Shown: positions 1 through 10,570, numbered from the stretch's first letter. The stretch: DNA of 64,000 nt from Enterocloster lavalensis (GCF_902364025.1 NZ_CABJCG010000012.1:143949-207948); one strand, 5' to 3'. The notes: generated by a model not told the origin, from the letters alone. Numbers and translations are program-made.

Positions 1-164
1 AAGACCACCCAGTCCTCCCCCGCTTCCTCCACAATCCCCAGAAGCAGGCCGTTCTGTTCCCCGGTCCACATCCCGTACTCCGCATCGTGGGCGTAAGCTG
101 TTCCCGTTCCCAACGCCGCCGTCAAGAATATTGCAGCCGCTACTGCCGTCCATAATTTCCTCAT
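1..164 (-). CDS. N-terminal part of a secreted protein, cut by window edge
   Basis: The reverse strand opens with ATG at 164 behind a GGAGGAGACAG ribosome binding site. About 54 residues are visible before the window ends. The first 25 or so are a classic signal peptide: Met-Arg-Lys, then a hydrophobic Ala/Leu stretch, then an Ala-Tyr-Ala type cleavage site. The mature part begins with acidic and Gly-rich sequence and no recognisable domain. The product is probably exported or wall-associated. The rest of the gene lies outside the window, so no function is assigned. Confidence 0.6.
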   Translation of the reverse strand, partial: MRKLWTAVAAAIFLTAALGTGTAYAHDAEYGMWTGEQNGLLLGIVEEAGEDWVV

Positions 165-300
165 CTGTCTCCTCCTCGCCGTGTTTTCGCTGTTGCCTCT
201 CCCCTGCCGGTTGACGGCATGGACTGTGTTTCCATCATAATACCGCGACGCCGACCGCCCGGTTGATTCCAGGCTGATGGCCAATCCTGCATTTTCTTAA

Positions 301-306
301 ATTATA
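301..306 (-). promoter_or_regulatory. Possible -10 box for the secreted-protein gene
   Basis: A perfect TATAAT reads on the minus strand, about 140 bp upstream of the start at 164. No convincing -35 box sits 16-18 bp away. The 165-403 stretch otherwise shows no gene. Confidence 0.3.
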
Positions 307-403
307 ACATAGACCCTCTGCAAAAACTTTACGGCCTTCTTAATTTATCCTGAATCCTGTCCCCAGCGTGCGGACCCGCCTGCGCCGTCCCGGAGCTTTC
401 CCC

Positions 404-1033
404 TCACGCCCCTCTGGTCCTTGAAAATGCCAGGAAAATGAACAGCAGGCCCGACAGCCAGGAAAGGTCCAGTCCGTCCCTGGCAATCAGACGGCGTCCG
501 GCGTAAAGCCCGGCGTACATCAGCGCCATCCCCATTACAAAGCAGGTTCCGACGGTCAGAAGGGCCGGCAGATCCACAAACGCGGCCATGGTTCCGGCCA
601 CCAGGGAGTCGATGGACATGGCTAAGCCCAGGCAGATCGTTTCTTTCCAGGAGAGAGACTTGGAATTATCCCAGTCCGCCGCCATGGGATCCCCGTATAT
701 GTTGATGATGATTTTCAGCCCCGACAGGGAAAAACGGAAATTCTTGTTGAGCGTACAATGATTGTTGATATATCGCTTGATGCTGTAATCCAGAAGTTTT
801 ACCACTCCCAGGAAAAACAGACAGACAAACCCCACCGACCGGGCCAGCTCCTGGGGCACCAGCACCTGAATCAGGGTTCCCAGGCCCAGCGCCAGCCCCA
901 GGCAGCCGCTGCAGATGCCGTTTAAGGCCACGGCCTTCTGCCAGGAAATCTGCACCTGGTTGGCGCCGTAGGCCAGGCTGGCCACAAAAGTGTCCGTGCA
1001 GAGCGCAAGGACAAAGGTAATGATTTTCAGCAT
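404..1033 (-). CDS. ytaF: Sporulation membrane protein YtaF (MntP-like fold)
   Basis: The 209-residue polytopic protein has about six hydrophobic helices in two repeated halves. Each half carries the Asp-containing helix typical of the YtaF/MntP (DUF204) family: ALCTDTFVASLAYGAN near residue 10 and GLAMSIDSLVAGTMAAF in the second half. YtaF is a membrane protein found in endospore formers; MntP relatives export manganese. The internal ATG at 1033 is preferred because the upstream extension is hydrophilic and atypical, although its ribosome site (GGATGG) is weak. It lies downstream of the MATE gene on the same strand. Its presence supports a spore-forming host. The transported ion is unknown. 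Confidence 0.8.
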   Translation of the reverse strand: MLKIITFVLALCTDTFVASLAYGANQVQISWQKAVALNGICSGCLGLALGLGTLIQVLVPQELARSVGFVCLFFLGVVKLLDYSIKRYINNHCTLNKNFRFSLSGLKIIINIYGDPMAADWDNSKSLSWKETICLGLAMSIDSLVAGTMAAFVDLPALLTVGTCFVMGMALMYAGLYAGRRLIARDGLDLSWLSGLLFIFLAFSRTRGA

Positions 1034-1115
1034 ATTGCCATCCGTTGCTTTTTCTTTTAGTATATTCCCGCCCGTTCGGATTGGTAACTCCCTGTCCCCT
1101 CCCGGCGCGCGCAAA

Positions 1116-1144
1116 GGAGGGCTCCCCCTGACGGAAAGCCCTCC
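1116..1144 (-). terminator. Hairpin downstream of MATE gene 1
   Basis: A perfect 8-bp stem (GGAGGGCT/AGCCCTCC) with a 13-nt loop lies 40 bp after the MATE stop codon. On the minus strand it is followed only by TTT, so termination would be weak or partial. Confidence 0.35.
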
Positions 1145-1183
1145 CGGATTGTCTGCCTGTAAACGCCGTTTTCTCCCCTGCCC

Positions 1184-2569
1184 TCACGGCTTTGGTTCCA
1201 CAATATTCTGAATCCAAATCCCATTTTTTACCAATACGACGCCGATGAAACATTTGATCAGGTCAATCATCTGGCAGGCCAGATAGAGCGGCACGATGGG
1301 AAGCCCGGTGTATCTGCTGAGCACATAGGCGAAGGGAATATTCACCAGCCACATGAACACGCTGTCGAACAGGAAGGTGACGACGGTTTTTCCGCCGGAG
1401 CGCAGCGTGAAATAGGATGCGTGGATAAACGCCCCCATGGGCATGCAAATGGCGATGATGCGGATAAATGAAGCCGCCAGCGCTTTTACTTCCCCGCTGG
1501 TATTGTAGATTTCCGGGAACAGGGGCGCTAAAAGGGCCAGAATCGCTCCGATGCAGACGCAGGCCGCCACGGAGAACGCGATCAGCTTCGTGTCCGTTTC
1601 CCTGGCTTCCTTCATCTTTCCCGCGCCCAGCAGCTGTCCCACGATGATGGAAACCGCATTTCCGAAGGCCAGGTAAACCACGTTAAACACATTGCCGATG
1701 GTGGAGGAAATGTTGAGCCCCGCAACGGCCTCCAGCCCCCGCAGAGAATAGCACTGCATGATCGCGGCCATTCCCACGGCCCACAGCGCCTCGTTGATCA
1801 TCAGCGGCGTGCCTTTGATCACAATGCTCTTAACCAGACCGGCCGGGATGTAAAAGCTCCTGTACGCCCCCGCGATGAAGGGATTTCTCCTGGTATGCCG
1901 GTGCGTCCAGATAATCACGATGGAGGCCTCCACATACCGGGAAATCACGGTGGCCACGGCGGCTCCCACCACCCCCAGGGCCGGGGCCCCGAATTTGCCG
2001 AAAATCAGAATATAGTTCAGCACCAGGTTCACGAAAACCGCCGCGATTCCCGCTTTCATGGGAATCACCGTCTCCGCGCACTCCCTCAGGGTGCTGATGT
2101 AAACCTGTTCCACGCCAAAGGGGAGCAGGCCCAGCAGCATGACCGCCAGATATTTTTTTCCCTGTCCCAGGGCCAGCCCCAAAGCGGCCTCGTTGCCCTC
2201 CCCGTGGAGATACATGGTAATCAGTCCCTCGCCCTGAAACAGGAGCAGGGCAAGGGCCGCGGCGGTCAGAATCAGGCTGGCGATCATTTTAAACCGGAAG
2301 GTATGGCGGACTCCATCATGGTTTCCGCCGCCGAAAAACTGGGCGCCAAAGATTCCTGCGCCGGAGATCACCCCGAAAATGCTGATATTATAGACAAACA
2401 GCAGCTGGTTCACAATGGCCACGCCCGTCATCTGTTCCGTGCCCACCATTCCCACCATAATGTTGTCCAGAAGGCCGACAAAATTTGTGATGCCGTTCTG
2501 AATCATGATCGGCACGGCGATCATTAAAACCCGCTGATAAAATTTTTTGTTTCCGATTAACTGTCTCAT
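1184..2569 (-). CDS. MATE family multidrug/cation exporter (copy 1)
   Basis: The 461-residue protein has twelve predicted membrane helices and the two-lobed MATE arrangement. The N-lobe motif is PIMIQNGITNFVGLLDNIMVG and the matching C-lobe begins near SIVIKGTPLMINEALWAVG. MATE proteins use Na+ or H+ gradients to expel cationic drugs and metabolites. ATG at 2569 follows GGGGGTACG; the longer upstream reading crosses the promoter and leader hairpins and is rejected. A good promoter and two leader hairpins precede it. It is one of three MATE genes in the window, and substrates cannot be read from sequence. Confidence 0.88.
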   Translation of the reverse strand: MRQLIGNKKFYQRVLMIAVPIMIQNGITNFVGLLDNIMVGMVGTEQMTGVAIVNQLLFVYNISIFGVISGAGIFGAQFFGGGNHDGVRHTFRFKMIASLILTAAALALLLFQGEGLITMYLHGEGNEAALGLALGQGKKYLAVMLLGLLPFGVEQVYISTLRECAETVIPMKAGIAAVFVNLVLNYILIFGKFGAPALGVVGAAVATVISRYVEASIVIIWTHRHTRRNPFIAGAYRSFYIPAGLVKSIVIKGTPLMINEALWAVGMAAIMQCYSLRGLEAVAGLNISSTIGNVFNVVYLAFGNAVSIIVGQLLGAGKMKEARETDTKLIAFSVAACVCIGAILALLAPLFPEIYNTSGEVKALAASFIRIIAICMPMGAFIHASYFTLRSGGKTVVTFLFDSVFMWLVNIPFAYVLSRYTGLPIVPLYLACQMIDLIKCFIGVVLVKNGIWIQNIVEPKP

Positions 2570-2581
2570 CCGTACCCCCCG

Positions 2582-2686
2582 GCAGGAACGCGCCTGCCCT
2601 TTAACGATTGTGACCGGCATTTCCTGAAAATGCCCGGAAATGCCGCCGTATCGCTTCAGTATATCACACCCCTGTGCGCAGGGCAA
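2582..2686 (-). promoter_or_regulatory. Promoter and hairpin leader of MATE gene 1
   Basis: Minus-strand TTGCCC (2681-2686) and TATACT (2658-2663) are 17 bp apart. Between the promoter and the gene are two perfect hairpins: a 9-bp stem GGCATTTCC/GGAAATGCC at 2616-2644, and a GGCAGG/CCTGCC stem at 2582-2599 ending just before the ribosome site. They could be regulatory RNA or repressor sites; no known riboswitch was recognised. Confidence 0.55.
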
Positions 2687-2744
2687 TAATGGCCGTGTTC
2701 GGGAATCCGGATTTCGGATTCCCTCCGCCCATATTTCCCGCAGC

Positions 2745-2776
2745 AAAAAAGCGGACCGCCTGCGGCAGCCGGGTCC
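2745..2776 (-). terminator. Intrinsic terminator after dhaM
   Basis: On the minus strand a hairpin of GGACC...GGTCC with an inner CTGC/GCAG stem is followed by GCTTTTTT. It lies about 50 bp after the dhaM stop and would close the glycerol/DHA operon. Confidence 0.7.
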
Positions 2777-2827
2777 TCACAGAACCTGGCCACTTTCCGG
2801 CGAATCCGCGTTGGAATTTTTATTTCC

Positions 2828-3208
2828 CTAAAATTTCGGAGTGGTGCCGACCTTCGCCAGATCCTCTTTGATGGCTTCAAAGCTCATTCCGCCCACCGCG
2901 TCGATGGTGGCCACCACAGCCCCTTCCACCAGCGGGCAGTCCACCATCTCCACCTTCTGGCCCTCGAACAGCTCCACCACCATCTCCGTGGTCATCACGG
3001 CGCTGCCCAAATCCATGATCACCAGCACGCCGTCCTCCGAGCGCACGGACTCGATGGCGTCGCGGATCTTCTCAAAGCAGGTGCCAAAGCCCCCGTCGGC
3101 CATACCGCCTGCCGCGGCTACCGGAGCCGCCGGCGCCATCAGGGCCGTGAGCTCCACCACGCTCTTCGCCAGATTCTCGCTGTGGGATACTACAACCAGA
3201 CCTACCAT
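2828..3208 (-). CDS. dhaM: Dihydroxyacetone kinase phosphotransfer subunit DhaM (EIIA-like)
   Basis: This 126-residue single-domain protein resembles the mannose-type EIIA fold. The start MVGLVVVSHSENLA places the phospho-accepting histidine at residue 9, and VLVIMDLGSAVMTTEM is the typical core. DhaM receives phosphate from HPr and passes it to ADP bound on DhaL. It has only the short EIIA-like domain, as in Gram-positive DhaM, without the fused HPr/EI modules of E. coli. It is the last gene of glpK-dhaK-dhaL-dhaM. The ribosome site is GGGGG, eight bases before ATG. Confidence 0.93.
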   Translation of the reverse strand: MVGLVVVSHSENLAKSVVELTALMAPAAPVAAAGGMADGGFGTCFEKIRDAIESVRSEDGVLVIMDLGSAVMTTEMVVELFEGQKVEMVDCPLVEGAVVATIDAVGGMSFEAIKEDLAKVGTTPKF

Positions 3209-3223
3209 TTTCCCATCCCCCTT

Positions 3224-3856
3224 TTATCCTTCTTGTATACAGTGTGCAATCGTCTCCAACAGATAGGCGTAAGACGTGGCCCCCGGGTCCTGATGGCCCA
3301 GTCCCCGCTCACCCATATAGCTGGCCCGCCCTTTGGTGGCGACCAGATCCTTGGTGTGCTCCGCTCCCGCCCAGGCCGCCTTCACGCCGGCTTCCAGCAT
3401 GGGACCTGGGCCTTCGCCTTGGGCCTGCGCCTCTTTCATTGCCTCCAGGGAGGGACACATGGCATCCAACATGGTTGCCTCCTCCACCTGCGCGCGGCCC
3501 CGCTTTTTAACGGCCTCCACCGCGGCATCCAGCATGGCCAGAAAGCCCTCCGCGTCCACCTCCGTCTTTCCGGCGGCCGCCGCGCCCGCCTTCATAAACG
3601 CCGATCCGTACAGCGGCCCAGAGGCTCCGCCCACGGTGGACACCAGGGTCATTCCCACGTCCTTTAAAATGGAGCCGACGTCCTTTCCCTCCATTCCGGG
3701 CAGTTTCTGCTCCACCGCCTGAAAACCGCGGTCCAGGTTGATCCCGTGGTCGCTGTCGCCGATGGGCTGATCCAGCCGGGTCAGATAATCCTTCTCATTG
3801 GCAATGGTCCGGCCCATGGCTCTCAAAATCTCCAACACCTTTTTTGTATCCGCCAT
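3224..3856 (-). CDS. dhaL: PTS-dependent dihydroxyacetone kinase, ADP-binding subunit DhaL
   Basis: The 210-residue DhaL/DAK2 domain binds ADP, which is rephosphorylated in place by DhaM. The Mg-ADP binding signature LDQPIGDSDHGINLDRGF near residue 30 carries the conserved Asp/His residues, and the Gly-rich stretch STVGGASGPLYGSAFMKAG follows near residue 80. ATG at 3856 has GGAGG nine bases upstream; an upstream TTG at 3862 is too close to that site. It lies 13 bp after dhaK, so the two are probably translated together. Confidence 0.93.
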   Translation of the reverse strand: MADTKKVLEILRAMGRTIANEKDYLTRLDQPIGDSDHGINLDRGFQAVEQKLPGMEGKDVGSILKDVGMTLVSTVGGASGPLYGSAFMKAGAAAAGKTEVDAEGFLAMLDAAVEAVKKRGRAQVEEATMLDAMCPSLEAMKEAQAQGEGPGPMLEAGVKAAWAGAEHTKDLVATKGRASYMGERGLGHQDPGATSYAYLLETIAHCIQEG

Positions 3857-3869
3857 TTCCAACCGCCTC

Positions 3870-4859
3870 CTATCGCCATGCCGGCGTGTCCGCCGGAGCG
3901 TCGAGCAGCGCCTTCATCTCATCATCCAGGCGCAGCAGGCTGATGGAAAAACCCTGCATCTCCAGGGAGGTCATATACTCGCCCACAAAGGTACGGTATA
4001 CGCGCACTCCCTTTGCCGCAAGCACGTCGGCCACGTGGTTGTTGATGATGTAGAGCTCCATCAGGGGCGTTGCTCCCGCTCCGTTGATCATCACCGCCAC
4101 CTCCCGCCCGCTGTAGTCCAGATCTCCCAATATCTGTTCCAGCAGCATGCCGGCCGTCTCGTCGGCTGTGCCCATCGTTTCCCGGTGGGTTCCCGGCTCC
4201 CCGTGGATGCCGATGCCCACCTCCATCTCGTCCTCCGCCAGCGTAAATCCAGGCGTTCCGGCACCGGGCACCGTGCAGGGGGCGATGGCCGCTCCCATAG
4301 TGCGCACGTTATCGATGACCCTCTGGGCCATTTCCTGCACCTGGTCCAGGGAAGCGCCGGTTTCGGCCAGCGCTCCGGCGATCTTGTGGACAAATACGGT
4401 TCCCGCAACGCCGCGCCGTCCCACCGTGTACAGGCTGTCCTTCACAGCCACGTCGTCGTTTGTGACCACCTGTCGGACTTCGATCTCATCCATATCGGCC
4501 GCCATCTCCGCCGCCATCTCAAAATTCATCACGTCGCCGGTGTAGTTTTTCACCACCATCAGCACGCCCGCGTCCGTGGCCACCGCCTTGATGGCCTCGT
4601 AAATCTGATCCGGCGTGGGGGAGGTGAACACGGCTCCCGCCACCGCGGCGTCCAGCATGCCGGTCCCAACGTACCCGCCGTGGGCCGGCTCATGGCCGCT
4701 TCCTCCCCCGCTGATGATGGCTACCTTGCCTTCCTTTTTCACCGCCCGGACCACCACATTGCCACAGTCCAGCTTGCGCAGATGCTGCGGATGAGCCTTG
4801 ACCATCCCCTGGATCATCTGCTCCTCCACCATGGAGGGATCGTTGATAAATTTTTTCAT
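3870..4859 (-). CDS. dhaK: Dihydroxyacetone kinase, DHA-binding subunit DhaK
   Basis: At 329 residues this is full length for DhaK. The subunit binds dihydroxyacetone covalently through a histidine, here in GIGIHGEPG near residue 218, and takes phosphate from DhaL-ATP to give DHA phosphate. The Gly-rich SGGGSGHEPAHGGYVG near residue 50 and KNYTGDVMNFEMA are family hallmarks. ATG at 4859 has an AGGGGA ribosome site. It lies between glpK and dhaL, so the operon can feed both glycerol 3-phosphate and DHA phosphate into glycolysis. No glycerol dehydrogenase or DhaR-type regulator is present locally. Confidence 0.94.
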   Translation of the reverse strand: MKKFINDPSMVEEQMIQGMVKAHPQHLRKLDCGNVVVRAVKKEGKVAIISGGGSGHEPAHGGYVGTGMLDAAVAGAVFTSPTPDQIYEAIKAVATDAGVLMVVKNYTGDVMNFEMAAEMAADMDEIEVRQVVTNDDVAVKDSLYTVGRRGVAGTVFVHKIAGALAETGASLDQVQEMAQRVIDNVRTMGAAIAPCTVPGAGTPGFTLAEDEMEVGIGIHGEPGTHRETMGTADETAGMLLEQILGDLDYSGREVAVMINGAGATPLMELYIINNHVADVLAAKGVRVYRTFVGEYMTSLEMQGFSISLLRLDDEMKALLDAPADTPAWR

Positions 4860-4901
4860 ATTGAACCGTCCCCTTTCCCTGACTTCGCCCCACAGGCGCT
4901 T

Positions 4902-7087
<2,186 letters not shown>

Positions 7088-7128
7088 TGTCATGCTCCTT
7101 TCTCTTGTGAATATAAAAAGATGCTTCT

Positions 7129-7134
7129 ATTATA
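7129..7134 (-). promoter_or_regulatory. -10 box for the metallo-hydrolase/glpK/dha operon
   Basis: A perfect TATAAT reads toward the operon 42 bp upstream of the first start codon. The -35 region is poor, which suggests an activator or another control element. No catabolite-control (cre) site was recognised. Confidence 0.45.
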
Positions 7135-7189
7135 CAATGGCCTGTAGATTTTTTCCAGAGTATTGGCCGGGAATTTATCGGGTGTACCT

Positions 7190-7645
7190 CTATCTTCCCT
7201 CCATTTTCCCCAGCAGCCGCTCCAGGTTCCCCACCGTGACCCGGTCCATGAAATGCTCCACCTTTTCCACCTGCTCCAGTTCATCCTCCGTGCCGTTGAG
7301 GGCGCAGAAAAAGCGGTGCAGGACCTGGTGGCGGTGCAGCAGGTATTCGCCCTCCCGCAGCCCCTTTTCCGTGACCTCCACAGCCCCGTATTTCTGAAAA
7401 TCGATGTAGCCAAGGCCTTTTAGATTTCCCAGCATCTTGGAAGCGGAGGAGGGCCTGACGTGAAGGCTCTCCGCCAGGACGTTGACCCGCAGGGGGCGCC
7501 CCTCCCGCTGCAGGCGGCATAACATTTCCAGGTAATCCTCCATGGATGAGGTGAGCCCCTCGGCCCCGGCCTGCTGGTATTCCTTCATGGTATAAAAACC
7601 GCTGTCCTTATTTTGCGGCACTTTTTGATTGGGATCTGTAACCAA
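7190..7645 (-). CDS. DtxR/MntR-family metal-dependent repressor
   Basis: The 151-residue protein has an N-terminal winged helix (SMEDYLEMLCRLQ, then ...NVLAESLHVRPSSASKMLGNLKG...) and a C-terminal dimerisation/metal domain with HRHQVLHRFF and EQVEKVEHFMD, whose His/Glu residues are typical ligands. Such proteins repress iron or manganese uptake genes when metal is replete. TTG at 7645 is chosen because AGGAGG lies six bases upstream; the first ATG at 7588 would remove 19 residues. It is divergent from feoA-feoB with a dyad between them, so control of feo and of itself is likely. It lacks the SH3-like third domain of long DtxR proteins. Confidence 0.88.
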   Translation of the reverse strand: MVTDPNQKVPQNKDSGFYTMKEYQQAGAEGLTSSMEDYLEMLCRLQREGRPLRVNVLAESLHVRPSSASKMLGNLKGLGYIDFQKYGAVEVTEKGLREGEYLLHRHQVLHRFFCALNGTEDELEQVEKVEHFMDRVTVGNLERLLGKMEGR

Positions 7646-7671
7646 TGTGCTCCTCCTGCAATACTATAACA

Positions 7672-7697
7672 TTAGGAAAAATGTTTCCTTATCCTAA
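7672..7697. promoter_or_regulatory. Candidate DtxR-type operator between dtxR and feoA
   Basis: The 26-bp dyad has outer arms TTAGGA and TCCTAA and inner arms GGAAA and TTTCC. It lies in the short divergent intergenic region, overlapping where both promoters should be. The TTAGG/CCTAA arms resemble known DtxR/IdeR boxes. Confidence 0.6.
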
Positions 7698-7720
7698 ATC
7701 TATTTTGAGGTGGCTTATTT

Positions 7721-7954
7721 ATGAATAAAATTCATTCGTTAAACGATATAAAACCCGGCCAAAAGGCCACAGTGAAGGAACTTGTCTCCACAGGGAGCAT
7801 CCGCAGAAGGCTTCTGGACATCGGACTGGTGGAAAACACCGAGGTGGAGTGCCTTGGCAGAAGCCCGGCCGGCGATCCCTGCGCCTATCTGATCCGCGGC
7901 GCGGTGATCGCGATCCGTTCCGAAGATTGCCGCAACATTCTGGTGCAGGCTTAA
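7721..7954 (+). CDS. feoA: Ferrous iron transport protein A
   Basis: The 77-residue protein has the SH3-like FeoA fold. The start LNDIKPGQKATVKEL, the central IRRRLLDIGLVENTEVEC and the end YLIRGAVIAIRSEDCRNI are family signatures. FeoA acts at the cytoplasmic side of FeoB and is needed for Fe2+ uptake. The ribosome site is GAGGTGGC. Unusually for a feo operon, 143 bp separate it from feoB, filled by an inverted-repeat element. Confidence 0.92.
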   Translation: MNKIHSLNDIKPGQKATVKELVSTGSIRRRLLDIGLVENTEVECLGRSPAGDPCAYLIRGAVIAIRSEDCRNILVQA

Positions 7955-7965
7955 TATGCTAAGTT

Positions 7966-8070
7966 ATTGCAACCGTTCAGACGGCGGAACATTGGCGCGA
8001 AAATCTACTTACAAGCGAGACTGACCCGGCTTCCCGTACCAATTTTCCCGTCGTCTGAACTGTTACAAAA
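7966..8070. repeat. Imperfect 30-bp inverted-repeat element between feoA and feoB
   Basis: The left arm (7966-7995) contains CAACCGTTCAGACGGCGG. The right arm (8039-8070) contains CCGTCGTCTGAACTGTTAC, its imperfect reverse complement. About 43 bp lie between them. A related copy is at 19783-19848, with the right-arm core TCTGAACTGTT in common. This suggests a small dispersed non-coding element, possibly MITE- or REP-like. It could fold in the feo mRNA and alter feoB expression. Confidence 0.6.
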
Positions 8071-8097
8071 TATTATTAGAAAAAGGAGTTTATAACT

Positions 8098-10464
8098 ATG
8101 GGGCTGACCAACACTTCGGTCGGAATGGGCGCTGTCGATTCCGGCCTGGAGATCCGCAAACAGGCACCGACAGATAAAGTAGTGGCAATCGCCGGCAATC
8201 CCAATGTGGGCAAAAGCACTCTGTTCAACAACCTTACGGGAATGAACCAGCATACCGGAAACTGGCCGGGCAAAACCGTGTCCAACGCCCAGGGCTGGTG
8301 CAAAACCGGGCGTCACGGGTACGTGCTGGTGGATATTCCCGGAACCTATTCCCTGATGGCCCATTCCGCTGAGGAAGAGGTGGCCAGAAATTTCATCTGC
8401 TTCGGCAAAAGCGACGCCGTGGTGGTGGTGTGCGACGCCACCTGCCTGGAGCGCAACTTAAACCTGGTGCTCCAGACCATGGAAATCTCGGACCGGGTGC
8501 TGGTCTGCGTCAATCTGTTGGATGAGGCGAAGCGCAAACACATTTCCATTGACTTAAACGCCCTGTCGGATGAACTGGGCGTCCCGGTGGCCGGAACCGT
8601 GGCCCGGAAGAAGAAATCCCTGGACCGGATGATGGATCAGCTGGATGACCTGGTGGACCGGGAGACCGCGCTCACGCCGTTTAAAGTGCAGTACGATCCT
8701 CTGATCGAGCAGGCCATCCGCATCGCGGAGCCCGCGATCCGCGCCGCGGTGTGCGGGAAAAGTCCCGTGGGCGGATCGGATACGGCGGCGGAAGCCGGAG
8801 AGGCGGCAGCTGGGGAGGTGGCAGCTGGGGAGGTGGCAGCCCAGGATGAGGCAACCCGGGATAGGGCGGCCAGCGCTGAAGCCCGGAATATCGAAGAGGC
8901 CTCAGACGAAACCGGGAACGCGGCCGTTGGGGAGGTGGCCGAGGCCGCCGCGATTTCTCCCTGCTGCGATTCCCCCGCAGCTTTAAGCCCCCGCTGGCTG
9001 GCTTTAAAGCTCCTGGATTACGACAAATCCCTGATGGATGAGTTGAAAGCCTACTTAGGTTTTGACATTTTGGAAGACCCGGCGGTGGCCGCAGGAGTGG
9101 AGGCGGCCAGGGACTATCTGAAGGCGGGCGGCCTCCGGCCGGAGCAGTTGAAGGATAAGATCGTTTCCGGGCTGGTGAAGGCGGCGGAAGCCGTGAGCCG
9201 GAAGGCCGTACATTTCCAGAAGGAGGGCTACAACGACGGGGACCGCCGGCTGGATAAGGTGCTCACCAGCAAATGGGCCGGATACCCCATTATGCTGGCG
9301 CTGCTGGCCCTGGTATTCTGGATCACCATCACCGGCGCCAACTATCCCTCTGCCCTGCTCTCCGACCTGCTGTTTAAGGTGCAGGACCGGCTGCTGGACG
9401 TCTTTCACTACATCGGAGCTCCGGAATGGCTCACCGGGATGCTGGTCCTCGGCATCTACCGGGTGTTGGCATGGGTGGTGTCGGTGATGCTGCCGCCCAT
9501 GGCCATTTTCTTCCCCATGTTCACCCTGCTGGAAGATTCCGGTTATCTGCCCCGCATCGCCTACAACCTGGATAAACCCTTCAAATGCTGCCACGCCTGC
9601 GGCAAACAGGCGCTGACCATGTGCATGGGCTTCGGCTGCAACGCGGCGGGCATCGTGGGCTGCCGGATCATCGACTCCCCCAGGGAGCGGCTGATCGCCA
9701 TGGTCACCAACAACTTTGTGCCCTGCAACGGCCGGTTTCCCACCCTGATCGCCATTATCTCCATGTTTTTCGTGGGCGTGGCGGGCGGAGCCGGAAATAC
9801 CCTGCTCTCCTCCCTGCTGCTGACCCTGCTGATTCTGTTCGGAATCCTCATGACCTTCGCGGTGTCCAAGGCCCTGTCCATGACCGTATTAAAGGGCGTT
9901 CCCTCCTCCTTCACCCTGGAGCTGCCGCCCTACCGCCGCCCGCAGATCGGCAAGGTGATCGTGCGCTCGATTTTTGACCGCACCCTCTTCGTCCTGGGCC
10001 GGGCCATCGTGGTGGCCGCACCGGCGGGCCTGCTGATCTGGATCATGGCCAACGTGTATGTAGGCGATTTAAGCCTTCTGGCCCACTGTTCCGCGTTCCT
10101 GGACCCCTTTGCAAGGCTCATGGGCCTGGACGGCGTGATTCTGATGGCCTTCATCCTGGGGCTTCCGGCAAATGAGATTGTGATCCCCATCATTATCATG
10201 GCCTACATGGCCCAGGGCAGCCTGCTGGAATTCGACAGCCTGACCCAGTTAAAGGAACTGCTGGTGGCCAACGGCTGGACCTGGGTTACGGCGGTCTGCA
10301 CCATGCTGTTCTCCCTGATGCACTGGCCCTGCTCCACCACCCTTTTGACGATCCGCAAGGAGACGGGCGGCTGGAAATGGGTGATCGCCTCCTTCCTCAT
10401 CCCCACGCTCTGCGGTTTCGTGCTGTGCATGTTGGTGGCGGGAGTGGCCGGAATGCTGGCGTAA
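8098..10464 (+). CDS. feoB: Ferrous iron transporter FeoB with an unusual Ala/Glu-rich insertion
   Basis: The 788-residue protein has an N-terminal G domain (G1 GNPNVGKST at 33-41, G3 DIPG near 80, G4 NLLD near 140), a helical region, then about ten membrane helices. Gate motifs include the Cys-rich KCCHACGKQALTMCMGFGCNAAG segment (residues 496-518) and LPANEIVIPI. It imports Fe2+ through the cytoplasmic membrane. Residues about 220-287, inside the helical spacer, are an acidic Ala/Glu/Gly repeat (units such as GEVAAGEVAA) not expected in FeoB. ATG at 8098 follows AAAAAGGAG. A strong hairpin follows the gene. Confidence 0.95.
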   Translation: MGLTNTSVGMGAVDSGLEIRKQAPTDKVVAIAGNPNVGKSTLFNNLTGMNQHTGNWPGKTVSNAQGWCKTGRHGYVLVDIPGTYSLMAHSAEEEVARNFICFGKSDAVVVVCDATCLERNLNLVLQTMEISDRVLVCVNLLDEAKRKHISIDLNALSDELGVPVAGTVARKKKSLDRMMDQLDDLVDRETALTPFKVQYDPLIEQAIRIAEPAIRAAVCGKSPVGGSDTAAEAGEAAAGEVAAGEVAAQDEATRDRAASAEARNIEEASDETGNAAVGEVAEAAAISPCCDSPAALSPRWLALKLLDYDKSLMDELKAYLGFDILEDPAVAAGVEAARDYLKAGGLRPEQLKDKIVSGLVKAAEAVSRKAVHFQKEGYNDGDRRLDKVLTSKWAGYPIMLALLALVFWITITGANYPSALLSDLLFKVQDRLLDVFHYIGAPEWLTGMLVLGIYRVLAWVVSVMLPPMAIFFPMFTLLEDSGYLPRIAYNLDKPFKCCHACGKQALTMCMGFGCNAAGIVGCRIIDSPRERLIAMVTNNFVPCNGRFPTLIAIISMFFVGVAGGAGNTLLSSLLLTLLILFGILMTFAVSKALSMTVLKGVPSSFTLELPPYRRPQIGKVIVRSIFDRTLFVLGRAIVVAAPAGLLIWIMANVYVGDLSLLAHCSAFLDPFARLMGLDGVILMAFILGLPANEIVIPIIIMAYMAQGSLLEFDSLTQLKELLVANGWTWVTAVCTMLFSLMHWPCSTTLLTIRKETGGWKWVIASFLIPTLCGFVLCMLVAGVAGMLA

Positions 10465-10528
10465 GCCAGGCGGCGGTTTTCCAATACCGAACAACTACAA
10501 TCGTTGATGATGTACCGGAAATCGACGA

Positions 10529-10570
10529 AGAGACCGCGTACCCCCTCTGTATCGGGGAGACGCGGTCTCT
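10529..10570. terminator. Strong bidirectional hairpin between feoB and the DUF378 gene
   Basis: A perfect 11-bp stem (AGAGACCGCGT/ACGCGGTCTCT) is extended by an inner CCCC/GGGG pair. It lies between convergent genes. The U-tract is poor on both strands, so it may act mainly as an mRNA-stabilising or Rho-assisted end. Confidence 0.65.

Noticed and set aside
7129-7645. Catabolite-response element for the glpK-dha operon
   Set aside because: No convincing 14-bp cre palindrome was seen near the promoter.
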